Source of the DNA: Streptococcus sp. UBA6071
Lineage (GTDB): Bacteria; Bacillota; Bacilli; Lactobacillales; Streptococcaceae
DNA length: 10,662 bases
Direction of reading: 5' to 3'
NCBI GenBank assembly: GCA_002436115.1
Contig: DIXV01000051.1
Span: 1-10,662, forward strand
How positions within the stretch are numbered: position 1 is the first letter of the stretch; each line of letters opens with the position of its first letter. Below are positions 1-6,400 of the stretch, one piece after another. Both the position numbers and the translations under genes were made by a program. The notes under the pieces are model-generated. The model had not been told where the DNA came from and ran no database searches. It worked only from the letters and a program-made list of their open reading frames with translations.

Positions 1-154
1 TCTTTTATTATGGTTTCGTGACCTTACCTTATAAGATTGGAGTCCTTCAAATTAATCATACTTAAGAGGTTATGTTATTACCGACCTCTTAATAGGAATG
101 ATAAGATGATTGTAAGCTTCAATAATATAGCATTTTAGATATCAATAGCTAGTT
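1..154. other. Intergenic left edge, no gene seen
   Basis: No open frame with a ribosome binding site is visible in this AT-rich stretch. The only structure I can support is the inverted repeat at 62-92, listed separately. Confidence 0.5.
62..92 (-). terminator. Possible hairpin downstream of the thioredoxin gene
   Basis: A perfect 9-bp inverted repeat (TTAAGAGGT at 62-70, ACCTCTTAA at 84-92) with a 13-base loop lies about 60 bases past the stop of the minus-strand surface thioredoxin gene. Neither side has a clear T run, so it is a weak candidate for an intrinsic terminator. It could instead be an mRNA 3' end stabiliser. Confidence 0.3.
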
Positions 155-1201
155 TTATCGCCTTTTCCTTTTAAGGAGTATAGCAAGAAAAAGTAAGATG
201 AGCGATCCCACCAATTGCATCAAGACTAACCTATTATCTTCTCCAGCTTGTGGAAGAGCTTGATTGCTCTTTATTCCCACCGAAAGTGTCGTAATCTGAG
301 TTTTATTGACAGTAGGGGTTAATATCTTGTCAACAGGAGATTGTTTGGTTTTTTCTGATGAACCATCTGAAAGACTTACTTCTGAAATCTTGCCTAAAGG
401 TGCATTTACTATTGTACTCCTTTCTCCAATAGTTGAAGCATATTCATCATTATTAGATTTTCCTGTTTGACTTGAAATCTCTGAAGGTACATCCTTTGCT
501 TCTTCGTTTACCCTTATAGCTGCTATATCAAAATAGAGATGATCATACAATTCCTGAGCGGCTATACCACCACCAACCCAGGCTGATGTTAGCGCTCCAT
601 TTTTGACATAAAGGATAGTTGGAACTCCAGGAATACCAACTGTTTCATAAAGAAATGTTCGTGCTTCCTCATCAAAATCATCCCCATCTGTATTGTAGTA
701 TTCTAACCTCTCATTGGTTAATTGGTTGAATTTTTTTAACTCTGGCGAAAATTGCCGACAATAATAACATGTTTCACGACCGATATAAATCGTGTGCTCC
801 TGATTATCAGCTGTAAAAGCATTATAAAGTTCTTCAATAGTCACTTTAGGAAATGTGGTAACATTCTCCCGATAAGATTCTACACTGATTTCTTCAGGTG
901 TTTCTTCAGAAATACTTTTTGTCGCGTTATCAACAACTTCTAGTTCACTTGCCGAATTGATTTCCTCTCCCTCACTTTTAACTATCTGAGTTACAACTTC
1001 AGTTGATACAGTCTCAGATTCAATAATGGTTGTCTCTACCTCAGAATTGGGAAGACTCTCAGAAGTAGATATCTGCTCTGCAGTAGTAATAGTGTTGGAA
1101 GTTACATCAGCTTCCACTCCATTAGCAAATACATAGCCCCCACTGAACGAAAGCAACACTACTGAACTAAATAATAATGATTTTACGACCTGTTTTCCCA
1201 T
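155..1201 (-). CDS. Sortase-anchored surface thioredoxin, PedC/BrcD-like bacteriocin disulfide protein
   Basis: The product has 348 residues. Residues 1-26 look like a signal peptide ending VFA|NG. Residues 30-115 are an acidic Ser/Thr/Glu-rich linker. Residues 117-225 form a thioredoxin-like domain with the redox motif CYYC at 145-148 inside [15 protein letters not shown] and a Pro at 194 (GVPTI) in the cis-Pro position. A second low-complexity stalk leads to a cell-wall sorting signal: LPQAG at 316-320, a hydrophobic stretch, then KRKRR. The CYYC context resembles PedC/BrcD bacteriocin accessory proteins. I chose the ATG at 1201 because AAAAGGAG sits 8 bases upstream; a TTG at 1243 would put extra residues before the signal peptide. 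It has its own BlpR-type promoter, so it is probably co-induced with the bacteriocin. Both bacteriocin peptides carry two cysteines, which makes them its likely substrates. Published work on gallocin A reports that loss of a surface protein with a thioredoxin-like domain impairs killing, and this gene fits. The sorting motif is LPXAG instead of LPXTG. Confidence 0.9.
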   Translation of the reverse strand: MGKQVVKSLLFSSVVLLSFSGGYVFANGVEADVTSNTITTAEQISTSESLPNSEVETTIIESETVSTEVVTQIVKSEGEEINSASELEVVDNATKSISEETPEEISVESYRENVTTFPKVTIEELYNAFTADNQEHTIYIGRETCYYCRQFSPELKKFNQLTNERLEYYNTDGDDFDEEARTFLYETVGIPGVPTILYVKNGALTSAWVGGGIAAQELYDHLYFDIAAIRVNEEAKDVPSEISSQTGKSNNDEYASTIGERSTIVNAPLGKISEVSLSDGSSEKTKQSPVDKILTPTVNKTQITTLSVGIKSNQALPQAGEDNRLVLMQLVGSLILLFLAILLKRKRR

Positions 1202-1231
1202 AATCGCCACTCCTTTTAATTTTATAGGGCT

Positions 1232-1297
1232 AGTATAAATCAAAATTTTAAACCTATCTCCTAAAATCCTAAACAGTGCCTATTCATCTTAAATGGT
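1232..1297 (-). promoter_or_regulatory. BlpR-type promoter of the thioredoxin gene
   Basis: On the minus strand the half-sites ACCATTTAAGAT (1286-1297) and ACTGTTTAGGAT (1266-1277) are followed by exactly 28 bases and the -10 box TATACT (1232-1237). There is no good -35 box, as expected for activator-dependent LytTR promoters. The two half-sites start 20 bp apart, against 21 bp at the other complete sites in this window. The distal half belongs to the transporter/regulator sequence class and the proximal half to the bacteriocin class. Confidence 0.8.
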
Positions 1298-1306
1298 AGA
1301 ATGATT

Positions 1307-1340
1307 AAAAAAATCAGATTAGATGTGACCCTAATCTGAT
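1307..1340 (-). terminator. Intrinsic terminator with no intact gene upstream
   Basis: A perfect 10-bp stem (ATCAGATTAG 1313-1322, CTAATCTGAT 1331-1340) with an 8-base loop is followed on the minus strand by seven T's (1307-1313). It would stop minus-strand transcription just before the thioredoxin promoter. No intact minus-strand gene precedes it, so it probably served a lost gene. Confidence 0.75.
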
Positions 1341-1382
1341 GATGAAATTGTATGTATATCTTATCGTTTTTCTTATTAATAG

Positions 1383-1493
1383 TTAATTGGCTTTATTTTT
1401 ATAATTCTTCTCCAAAAAAACTGTAAAAATAAAGTTCTCTAACACATTTAAGGTCAAATGCATAACAGATAATTCTTCAAAAATTAATAAAAC
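1383..1493 (-). pseudogene. Possible remnant of a small membrane or immunity protein
   Basis: The minus-strand frame is open from 1493 to a TAA at 1383-1385 and encodes 36 residues, hydrophobic (VLLIF, FIFTVF) and then basic (EKNYKNKAN). The same frame continues upstream, through a single TGA at 1494-1496, into a further 44 codons starting at an ATG at 1628. A hydrophobic core with a charged C-terminal tail, right before a terminator, is what bacteriocin immunity proteins look like, but I see no convincing similarity to Gip and no ribosome binding site. Chance is a real alternative. Confidence 0.2.
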
Positions 1494-1633
1494 TCATACA
1501 GTGAGAAGAATCAGTGGAGAATATTTTAATTTTGTCCTATTTTCGAACTTATACTCCGGCAAAAAGTAGCTGTTACAGCTAATCAGTCTCCAGCTCCAAC
1601 ACTTAAAAGTATTTCTAAGCCATAACATAGAAT

Positions 1634-1666
1634 AAAGGTGTTATATCATAGTGATACGACACCTTT
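1634..1666. terminator. Bidirectional hairpin terminator candidate
   Basis: Arms at 1634-1648 and 1652-1666 form a 15-bp stem with one mismatch and one wobble pair around a 3-base loop. The plus side runs into TTTTATTTT and the minus side into TTTATT. It lies about 70 bases downstream of the decayed leader at 1739. Confidence 0.6.
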
Positions 1667-1709
1667 TATTTTACCTTGTATTATCTTTACTCCAAAGGCG
1701 GCAAATACC

Positions 1710-1739
1710 CTAGCTTTTAAAAATTGGTTTTGTATGCAT
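1710..1739 (-). pseudogene. Decayed bacteriocin leader (9 codons)
   Basis: Downstream of a near-copy of the bacteriocin promoter, the minus strand reads MHTKPIFKS and then TAG. The intact bacteriocin gene at 2608 begins MNTKSMEQ, so the ATG and the N/H-T-K start are shared. The ribosome binding site has decayed from AAGGAGG to AAGGATG. Similarity is lost within about ten codons and no Gly-Gly motif is found. The duplicated promoter makes this a remnant, not a chance ORF. Confidence 0.6.
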
Positions 1740-1749
1740 AATGAATACA

Positions 1750-1832
1750 TCCTTATAATTTTATCTTGTGTCGCTACTACAGTTTAAGTATAGCATTTTC
1801 TAATATTATTGACGATTGAAATCCTAAACAGT
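1750..1832 (-). repeat. Copy A of the 83-bp bacteriocin promoter repeat (defective)
   Basis: By my base-by-base alignment, 77 of 83 positions match 2619-2701, with weaker similarity continuing to the start codon at 1739. It is a direct repeat in the same orientation as the copy that drives the intact bacteriocin operon. Confidence 0.85.
1787..1832 (-). promoter_or_regulatory. Damaged BlpR-type promoter with one half-site
   Basis: ACTGTTTAGGAT (1821-1832), 28 bases, then TATACT (1787-1792). At the position 21 bp further upstream only about 5 of 12 bases match a half-site. The outer flank of the remaining half-site (CAGTCATTTTT) matches the outer flank of the distal half-site at 2711-2722, suggesting that one 21-bp unit was deleted. 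Confidence 0.65.
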
Positions 1833-1866
1833 CATTTTTAGACATTAGAGAAGATATTCAACGCAT

Positions 1867-1899
1867 AAAAAAGACCAACAGTAATTGACTCTGTTAGTC
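1867..1899 (-). terminator. Terminator of the bacteriocin operon
   Basis: On the minus strand GACTAACAG (1891-1899) pairs with CTGTTGGTC (1873-1881) across a 9-base loop (one G-T pair) and is followed by six T's (1867-1872). It lies 24 bases past the gip stop codon. Confidence 0.85.
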
Positions 1900-1922
1900 C
1901 TTATATTTTTCAAATATCGCCC

Positions 1923-2159
1923 TTATTCATTTTTCTTTCTCTTCTTAAACAGTTCTTCTCTAACTTCTTGTTTCAGTAAGATAGAAAAAATATGAAGCAT
2001 TATCAAAGCTGTCAAAAATAAGAGCTCAATTATTGTGGAACCTTTGTTGTCATAAGGATTTGAAACAAAGAAGAAAACTAAAAAATTACTTGTTGCAATA
2101 AAAACATCCCAAAATGTTATATGCTTAACTAATACCTTCACAAGTTTACTAAGGTGCAT
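1923..2159 (-). CDS. gip: Gallocin immunity protein
   Basis: A 78-residue basic membrane protein. Two hydrophobic segments (about residues 15-33 and 42-62) flank a short polar loop (NPYDNKGS), and the tail is highly charged (KQEVREELFKKRKKNE). It is the third gene of the bacteriocin operon and its ATG overlaps the end of the preceding bacteriocin gene by 11 bases, so translation is probably coupled. The nearest strong ribosome binding site (AGGAGG) lies 14 bases upstream inside that gene; a GGGGA lies closer. Small two-helix proteins in this position are the usual immunity proteins of class IIb bacteriocins. For gallocin A the third operon gene, gip, is reported as necessary and sufficient for immunity. 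The family call rests on position and topology. Confidence 0.85.
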   Translation of the reverse strand: MHLSKLVKVLVKHITFWDVFIATSNFLVFFFVSNPYDNKGSTIIELLFLTALIMLHIFSILLKQEVREELFKKRKKNE

Positions 2160-2346
2160 TGTATCCCCAAATACCTCCTATAAGAGCTCCTACTACTCCA
2201 CATCCAGCCATAGCCAAGGGTCCTATCGGAGTACATAGCCTAACACCTCCAGCTGCTCCACTGATTCCACTAACTATAGTGTTCGTAGCTCTGCCACCTC
2301 CAGAAATCCTTAATAGATTATCATCGTTCATTGCCTTATATTCCAT
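2149..2346 (-). CDS. gllA: Class IIb bacteriocin peptide (gallocin A subunit, 65 aa)
   Basis: A 65-residue precursor with a 17-residue double-glycine leader (LLRISGG) and a mature part of 48 residues starting GRATN. The mature peptide is rich in Gly and Ala, contains GxxxG motifs (GALIG, GGIWG) typical of two-peptide pore formers, and has two cysteines at residues 38 and 49, spaced to close a helical hairpin by a disulfide. The start at 2346 has a modest AGAGG site; an alternative ATG at codon 6 would leave a 12-residue leader. It lies 25 bases after the partner peptide and overlaps gip. Gallocin A peptides GllA1 and GllA2 are known to need intramolecular disulfides. I believe this is GllA1, but the 1/2 numbering is from memory and uncertain. 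Confidence 0.88.
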   Translation of the reverse strand: MEYKAMNDDNLLRISGGGRATNTIVSGISGAAGGVRLCTPIGPLAMAGCGVVGALIGGIWGYNAP

Positions 2347-2371
2347 AATCTTATACCTCTATCTAAAATCT

Positions 2372-2608
2372 CTAACGTCTTGTATCTAAGGCAGCTCCAA
2401 AACTACCAGCTACAGAACCGTATAAACCTCCCACAAGAGCACATGGAGCAGATCCAATAAGTGTTGGGGAACAGATGGCTGCGCCTAGACTTGCTCCAGC
2501 ACCTGCTCCTCCAACCATAGCATAAAGAAGGTTTTTAATTCCCCCCTCAACATTCTCAAGCATGTCACTATTCATAATATCAAATTGTTCCATTGATTTT
2601 GTGTTCAT
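2372..2608 (-). CDS. gllA: Class IIb bacteriocin peptide (gallocin A subunit, 78 aa)
   Basis: First gene of the bacteriocin operon, with a perfect AAGGAGG at 2616-2622. The 78-residue precursor has a 23-residue leader of the classic form (MLENVEGG) and a 55-residue mature peptide starting IKNLLYAMVGG. The mature part has several GxxxG motifs (GASLG, GGLYG, GSVAG), two cysteines at residues 46 and 56, and a charged end (DTRR). With the 65-residue peptide it forms the pair expected of a two-peptide pore-forming bacteriocin that inserts into the target membrane. The leader should be removed by the C39 domain of BlpA during export. I believe this is GllA2, but that numbering is uncertain. Confidence 0.88.
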   Translation of the reverse strand: MNTKSMEQFDIMNSDMLENVEGGIKNLLYAMVGGAGAGASLGAAICSPTLIGSAPCALVGGLYGSVAGSFGAALDTRR

Positions 2609-2618
2609 AACGACTACC

Positions 2619-2701
2619 TCCTTATAATTTTATTTTGTGTCGTGACTACAGTTTAAGTATAGCATTTTCTAATATTGTTGACGATTAAAATCCCAAACAG
2701 T
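2619..2701 (-). repeat. Copy B of the 83-bp bacteriocin promoter repeat (intact)
   Basis: Functional partner of the repeat at 1750-1832 (77/83 identical). It spans the ribosome binding site region, 5' leader, -10 box and proximal half-site of the bacteriocin operon. Confidence 0.85.
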
Positions 2702-2722
2702 AGATTTCACATCCTAAACAGT
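2656..2722 (-). promoter_or_regulatory. BlpR-type promoter of the bacteriocin operon
   Basis: On the minus strand ACTGTTTAGGAT (2711-2722) and ACTGTTTGGGAT (2690-2701) start 21 bp apart, two helical turns, followed by 28 bases and TATACT (2656-2661). No -35 consensus is present, so the promoter should depend on activator. The half-sites are of the ACTGTTTRGGAT class. Confidence 0.85.
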
Positions 2723-2780
2723 CATTATTTACCTCTAAGTATATATAAATAGTCGTTTTTATATAAAAAAAGCAAAAATA

Positions 2781-2847
2781 ACCTTTTAAGATGTGAGGAC
2801 TACCATTTAAGATTTTGAGATTTTTTACTAAATTGATTTGAGATAAT
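2781..2847 (+). promoter_or_regulatory. BlpR-type promoter of blpAB
   Basis: ACCTTTTAAGAT (2781-2792) and ACCATTTAAGAT (2802-2813) start 21 bp apart, followed by 28 bases and GATAAT (2842-2847) as -10. Transcription runs into blpA, whose AAAGGA site lies at 2865-2870. It is divergent from the bacteriocin promoter, with about 60 bases between the two operator pairs. Confidence 0.8.
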
Positions 2848-2878
2848 AAACCTAGTAAAAATTGAAAGGAAATAACTG

Positions 2879-5032
2879 ATGATACATTTTCGTAAAAGCT
2901 TTGTGCCTCAAATTGATGCCCGAGACTGTGGTGTTTCTGTACTGGCTTCTATCGCTAAATATTATGGTTCAAACTATTCTTTAGCTCATCTGAGAGAGTT
3001 AGCAAAAACAAATAAAGACGGAACTACAGCTCTTGGTATTGTCAAAGCTGCTAAAAAAATAGGATTTGAAACTCGTGCTATTCAAGCAGACATGTCGCTT
3101 TTTGAAATGAAAGATATTCCTTATCCTTTTATCGTTCATGTCAATAAAAATGGAAAGCTTCAACACTACTATGTCGTTTATAAAAACAAGGGAAGTCACC
3201 TCATCATCGGTGACCCTGATCCAACAGTTAAAATTACAAAACTATCAAAGGAAGAATTTGCATCTGATTGGACTGGGGTCGCTATCTTCCTGGCTCCTGA
3301 ACCTAGCTACAAACCACATAAAGATAAGAAAAATGGACTCACCAGTTTTCTACCACTCATCTTTAAACAACGTAGTCTAATTGCTTATATCATTTTGGCA
3401 AGCTTATTAGTTACTCTCATTAATATAGCAGGATCCTACTATATTCAAGGCATATTAGATGAGTATATTCCCAATCAAATGAAATCAACATTAGGTATAA
3501 TCTCTATAGGACTTGTCACCACTTACTTCCTACAACAATTGATGAGCTTTTCCCGTGACTATCTCTTGACAATTTTGAGTCAACGACTGAGCATTGATGT
3601 GATTTTATCCTACATCCGCCATATTTTTGAATTGCCTATGTCTTTCTTTGCAACCAGACGCACTGGTGAGATAATCTCACGTTTTACAGACGCTAACTCA
3701 ATCATTGATGCTCTAGCATCAACTATACTCTCTCTCTTTTTAGATGTGTCAATCCTAACGATTGTTGGTATCACCCTTTTGGTACAAAATACTAATTTAT
3801 TCTTGTTAAGTTTGATTGCCGTCCCCATTTATATCATCATCATTTTTGCTTTTATAAAACCTTTTGAAAAGATGAATAACGATGTTATGCAGGCCAACTC
3901 TATGCTTAGTTCTGCCATTATTGAAGACATCAATGGTATTGAGACTATCAAATCTCTTACAAGCGAAGAAACTCGCTACCAAAAGATCGACAGCGAGTTT
4001 GTAGATTATCTAGATAAATCTTTTATCTTGAATAAATTTTCTATTATCCAAACGTCCTTGAAGCAGGGGGCCCAGCTCATTCTGAATGTCTTTATCCTGT
4101 GGTTTGGGGCGCTACTCGTTATGGACAATAAGATTTCTGTTGGCCAACTCATCACTTTTAATACATTACTCTCCTACTTCACTAATCCATTAGAAAATAT
4201 TATCAACCTACAAAGCAAACTACAATCTGCCAAAGTAGCAAATAATCGTCTTAATGAAGTGTACTTAGTGTCATCTGAATTCAAACAAAATCAAACCATT
4301 AGTGATATAAATATTTTAGGTGGTGATATTCAATTTAAAGATGTTTCCTACAAATATGGTTTTGGTCGAGATACTTTATCTGACATCAATATAAGCATCA
4401 AAAAGGGAGATAAGGTGAGTCTTGTTGGTATCAGCGGATCTGGTAAAACCACTCTAGCAAAAATGATTGTCAACTTCTTTAGTCCATACAAAGGAGAAAT
4501 ACGTCTAAATGGAAACGATATCAAAATAATTGATAAGAAGGTTCTTCGTCAGTACATCAATTACCTCCCGCAACAGGCCTATATTTTTAGTGGTTCTATC
4601 TTAGAAAATTTAACATTAGGGGCTAATCATATGACTTCTCAAGAAGACATCATTCATGCCTGTGAAATAGCTGAGATTCGATCAGAGATCGAACAAATGC
4701 CGCTAGGTTATCAAACAGAACTTTCTGATAGTGCAGGCCTCTCTGGTGGACAGAAACAGCGTATCGCCCTTGCTCGAGCTTTATTGACAAAATCACCAAT
4801 ACTTATTCTAGACGAGGCAACCAGTGGACTTGATGTCCTTACTGAGAAAAAAGTCATTGACAACTTAATGGCTATGACCGATAAAACGATTATCTTTGTT
4901 GCTCATCGCCTCAGCATTTCTAAACGAACCAATAATATAATCGTTATTGATCAAGGTAAAATGATTGAAACTGGTTCACATAGCGAGTTAATAGCAAAAG
5001 AAGGCTTTTATTATCAATTATTCAATAAATAG
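2879..5032 (+). CDS. blpA: Peptidase-containing ABC exporter for double-glycine peptides
   Basis: A 717-residue transporter of the ComA/BlpA type that cuts the leader after Gly-Gly and exports the peptide. Residues 1-140 are a C39 peptidase with Cys17 (DARDCGVS), His96 (LQHYYVV) and Asp112 (GDPDP) as catalytic triad. Residues about 160-440 are the membrane domain. The ATPase has Walker A GISGSGKTT (517-525), Q-loop Gln at 565/566, signature LSGGQ (621-625), Walker B LILDEA with Asp645/Glu646, D-loop SGLD and H-loop His676. All catalytic residues are present and the length is normal. The start has AAAGGA 8 bases upstream. It is the first gene of an operon with blpB. Substrates in this window are both gallocin peptides and GSP, all with Gly-Gly leaders. 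A LanT or ComA role is less likely given the neighbours. Confidence 0.96.
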   Translation: MIHFRKSFVPQIDARDCGVSVLASIAKYYGSNYSLAHLRELAKTNKDGTTALGIVKAAKKIGFETRAIQADMSLFEMKDIPYPFIVHVNKNGKLQHYYVVYKNKGSHLIIGDPDPTVKITKLSKEEFASDWTGVAIFLAPEPSYKPHKDKKNGLTSFLPLIFKQRSLIAYIILASLLVTLINIAGSYYIQGILDEYIPNQMKSTLGIISIGLVTTYFLQQLMSFSRDYLLTILSQRLSIDVILSYIRHIFELPMSFFATRRTGEIISRFTDANSIIDALASTILSLFLDVSILTIVGITLLVQNTNLFLLSLIAVPIYIIIIFAFIKPFEKMNNDVMQANSMLSSAIIEDINGIETIKSLTSEETRYQKIDSEFVDYLDKSFILNKFSIIQTSLKQGAQLILNVFILWFGALLVMDNKISVGQLITFNTLLSYFTNPLENIINLQSKLQSAKVANNRLNEVYLVSSEFKQNQTISDINILGGDIQFKDVSYKYGFGRDTLSDINISIKKGDKVSLVGISGSGKTTLAKMIVNFFSPYKGEIRLNGNDIKIIDKKVLRQYINYLPQQAYIFSGSILENLTLGANHMTSQEDIIHACEIAEIRSEIEQMPLGYQTELSDSAGLSGGQKQRIALARALLTKSPILILDEATSGLDVLTEKKVIDNLMAMTDKTIIFVAHRLSISKRTNNIIVIDQGKMIETGSHSELIAKEGFYYQLFNK

Positions 5033-5041
5033 GGAGTAAAC

Positions 5042-6400
5042 ATGAATCCAAATCTCTTCAAAAGTGCAGAATTTTATCAAAGAAGATATCATAATTTTGC
5101 GACTGTCTTAATTATTCCGTTGACTCTATTGGTACTCTTCTTATTTTTATTTTCTTTTATAGGAACTAAAGAAGTTACCGTAACATCTATAGGTAAAATT
5201 ACACCAACAGAAGTGATTGCAGTCGTGCAGTCAACTAGTGACAATACCATACTCACTAACAATTTAGTTGAAAATAAGCGTATTCAAAAGGATGATTTAC
5301 TGATTCAGTATTCTGAAACTATGGAAACCTCTCAAAAAAATGCAATCGAGAGTCAACTCGCTACTTATCATCGCCAAAAAGATGGATTGGAAATACTAAA
5401 ATCAAGCCTTCAACAAAATACAAATCTCTTCACTTCTGACGATGAGTTTGGCTATACCAACACTTTTAATCGTTTTATTAGCCAATCACAGGACATTGAG
5501 TTCAGTATTTCAAAGAATAATAACGAAGTCAATAACCAATCTACAATTGCTGAAAATACAATTTCGGAAATTGTTAATCAAATTACTGCATTGAACAATC
5601 AAATTAGTGCATATAATGACCTATACAATGCGATTGCTACAGATAGTTCATTGCCCGCCGATAATCCTCATCAAGCTACTTTTAATTCCTATAAAGAGCA
5701 ATATCAGAAAAACCCAGACCAAAGCATCACTAACCAATACCTGTCACAAATCACTGCAAGCATTACAAATTTAGAAGCTTCTATTGCCAGTTTAGAAATT
5801 CAAAAAGCTGGAATAGGTAATGTTGCAACTTATGATACCAGTCTTCCTGCAAAAATTGAGACCTTACGGACAGAGTTTATTCAAGCAACTGATCAAGAAT
5901 TAACAACTGTTCAAACACAGATAATAGAATTAGAGAATCAACTTACCCAAGCTAATACACTGCTTCAAAATACAACTATTACAGCCTCAGCAAATGGAAT
6001 TTTACAAGTCAATAAAAATGTTGAGGGGCAAACTTTACTGGCTAAAGGAACTGAAATTGCTCAAATTTATCCCGATATTACTGAGAGTCAAGATGTACTA
6101 ATCACCTATTATGTAGGATCAGACTATATTTCAAGTCTTAAAAAAGGTCAGATAACTCGTCTGACCTTAGAAAAAATAGGGAATCATTCAATGACCGTGA
6201 TAGGTACAATCAATCACATTGACGCCTCATCAACGGAAACTGATCAAGGAAATCTTTTTAAAGTTACTGCAAAAGCTAATGTTTCTAAATCGGACAGTCG
6301 ACTTCTTAAATACGGGCTTCAAGGTCGAGTAACCAGTATTATTGCGAAGAAAACGTTCTTCAGCTACTATATGGATAAAATCCTCAACAACTTGGAATGA
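5042..6400 (+). CDS. blpB: HlyD/ComB-type bacteriocin export accessory protein
   Basis: A 452-residue partner of the ABC exporter. It has a short cytosolic N-terminus, one transmembrane helix at about residues 19-41, and a long extracytoplasmic part: a Gln/Asn/Ser-rich helical coiled-coil region (about 95-310), then a beta-rich half-motif (ITASANGILQVNKNVEG, near residue 313) typical of membrane fusion proteins, and a C-terminal beta domain. The ATG follows the blpA stop by 9 bases and its ribosome binding site (AGGGAG) overlaps that stop, indicating coupled translation. Such proteins are required together with the ComA/BlpA-like exporter for secretion of bacteriocins and pheromones. Its stop codon overlaps the first base of the half-site that precedes gsp. 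Confidence 0.94.
   Translation: MNPNLFKSAEFYQRRYHNFATVLIIPLTLLVLFLFLFSFIGTKEVTVTSIGKITPTEVIAVVQSTSDNTILTNNLVENKRIQKDDLLIQYSETMETSQKNAIESQLATYHRQKDGLEILKSSLQQNTNLFTSDDEFGYTNTFNRFISQSQDIEFSISKNNNEVNNQSTIAENTISEIVNQITALNNQISAYNDLYNAIATDSSLPADNPHQATFNSYKEQYQKNPDQSITNQYLSQITASITNLEASIASLEIQKAGIGNVATYDTSLPAKIETLRTEFIQATDQELTTVQTQIIELENQLTQANTLLQNTTITASANGILQVNKNVEGQTLLAKGTEIAQIYPDITESQDVLITYYVGSDYISSLKKGQITRLTLEKIGNHSMTVIGTINHIDASSTETDQGNLFKVTAKANVSKSDSRLLKYGLQGRVTSIIAKKTFFSYYMDKILNNLE

Larger units (their letters stand above)
1202..1922. other. Gene-free interval with promoter, terminators and bacteriocin debris
   Basis: About 720 bases lie between the thioredoxin start and the end of gip without an intact gene. 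From right to left they hold the gll operon terminator, a defective duplicate of the bacteriocin promoter with a 9-codon leader remnant, a hairpin at 1634-1666, a possible immunity-gene remnant, a T-tailed terminator at 1307-1340, and the thioredoxin promoter. The arrangement reads as an eroded minus-strand bacteriocin/immunity unit. Confidence 0.6.

Noticed and set aside
1241..1243. TTG at 1243 as start of the thioredoxin protein.
   Set aside because: It would overlap the region just after the -10 box (1232-1237), leaving no room for a ribosome binding site in the mRNA, and would place 14 residues before a normal signal peptide.
1420..1488. A plus-strand sequence CACATTTAAGGT (1443-1454) resembling a half-site, with ATTAAT 28 bases downstream.
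   Set aside because: Only 9 of 12 bases match, the upstream partner is at the wrong distance (23 bp), and no plausible gene follows; the 31-codon frame at 1530-1625 has no start.
1494..1628. A 44-codon minus-strand ORF beginning at an ATG at 1628.
   Set aside because: No ribosome binding site, it begins just after a terminator hairpin, and its Trp/Arg/Cys-rich start does not look like a Gly-Gly leader. Mentioned only as possible upstream part of the remnant at 1383-1493.
2159..2389. A 76-codon plus-strand frame across the bacteriocin genes.
   Set aside because: It is the complement of the 65-residue peptide gene, has Pro-rich content from Gly codons, and no ribosome binding site.
2740..2766. 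An AT-rich inverted repeat (TATATAAA / TTTTATATA) between the divergent promoters.
   Set aside because: Composed of A and T only apart from the loop, so expected by chance here; no relation to the operator spacing.
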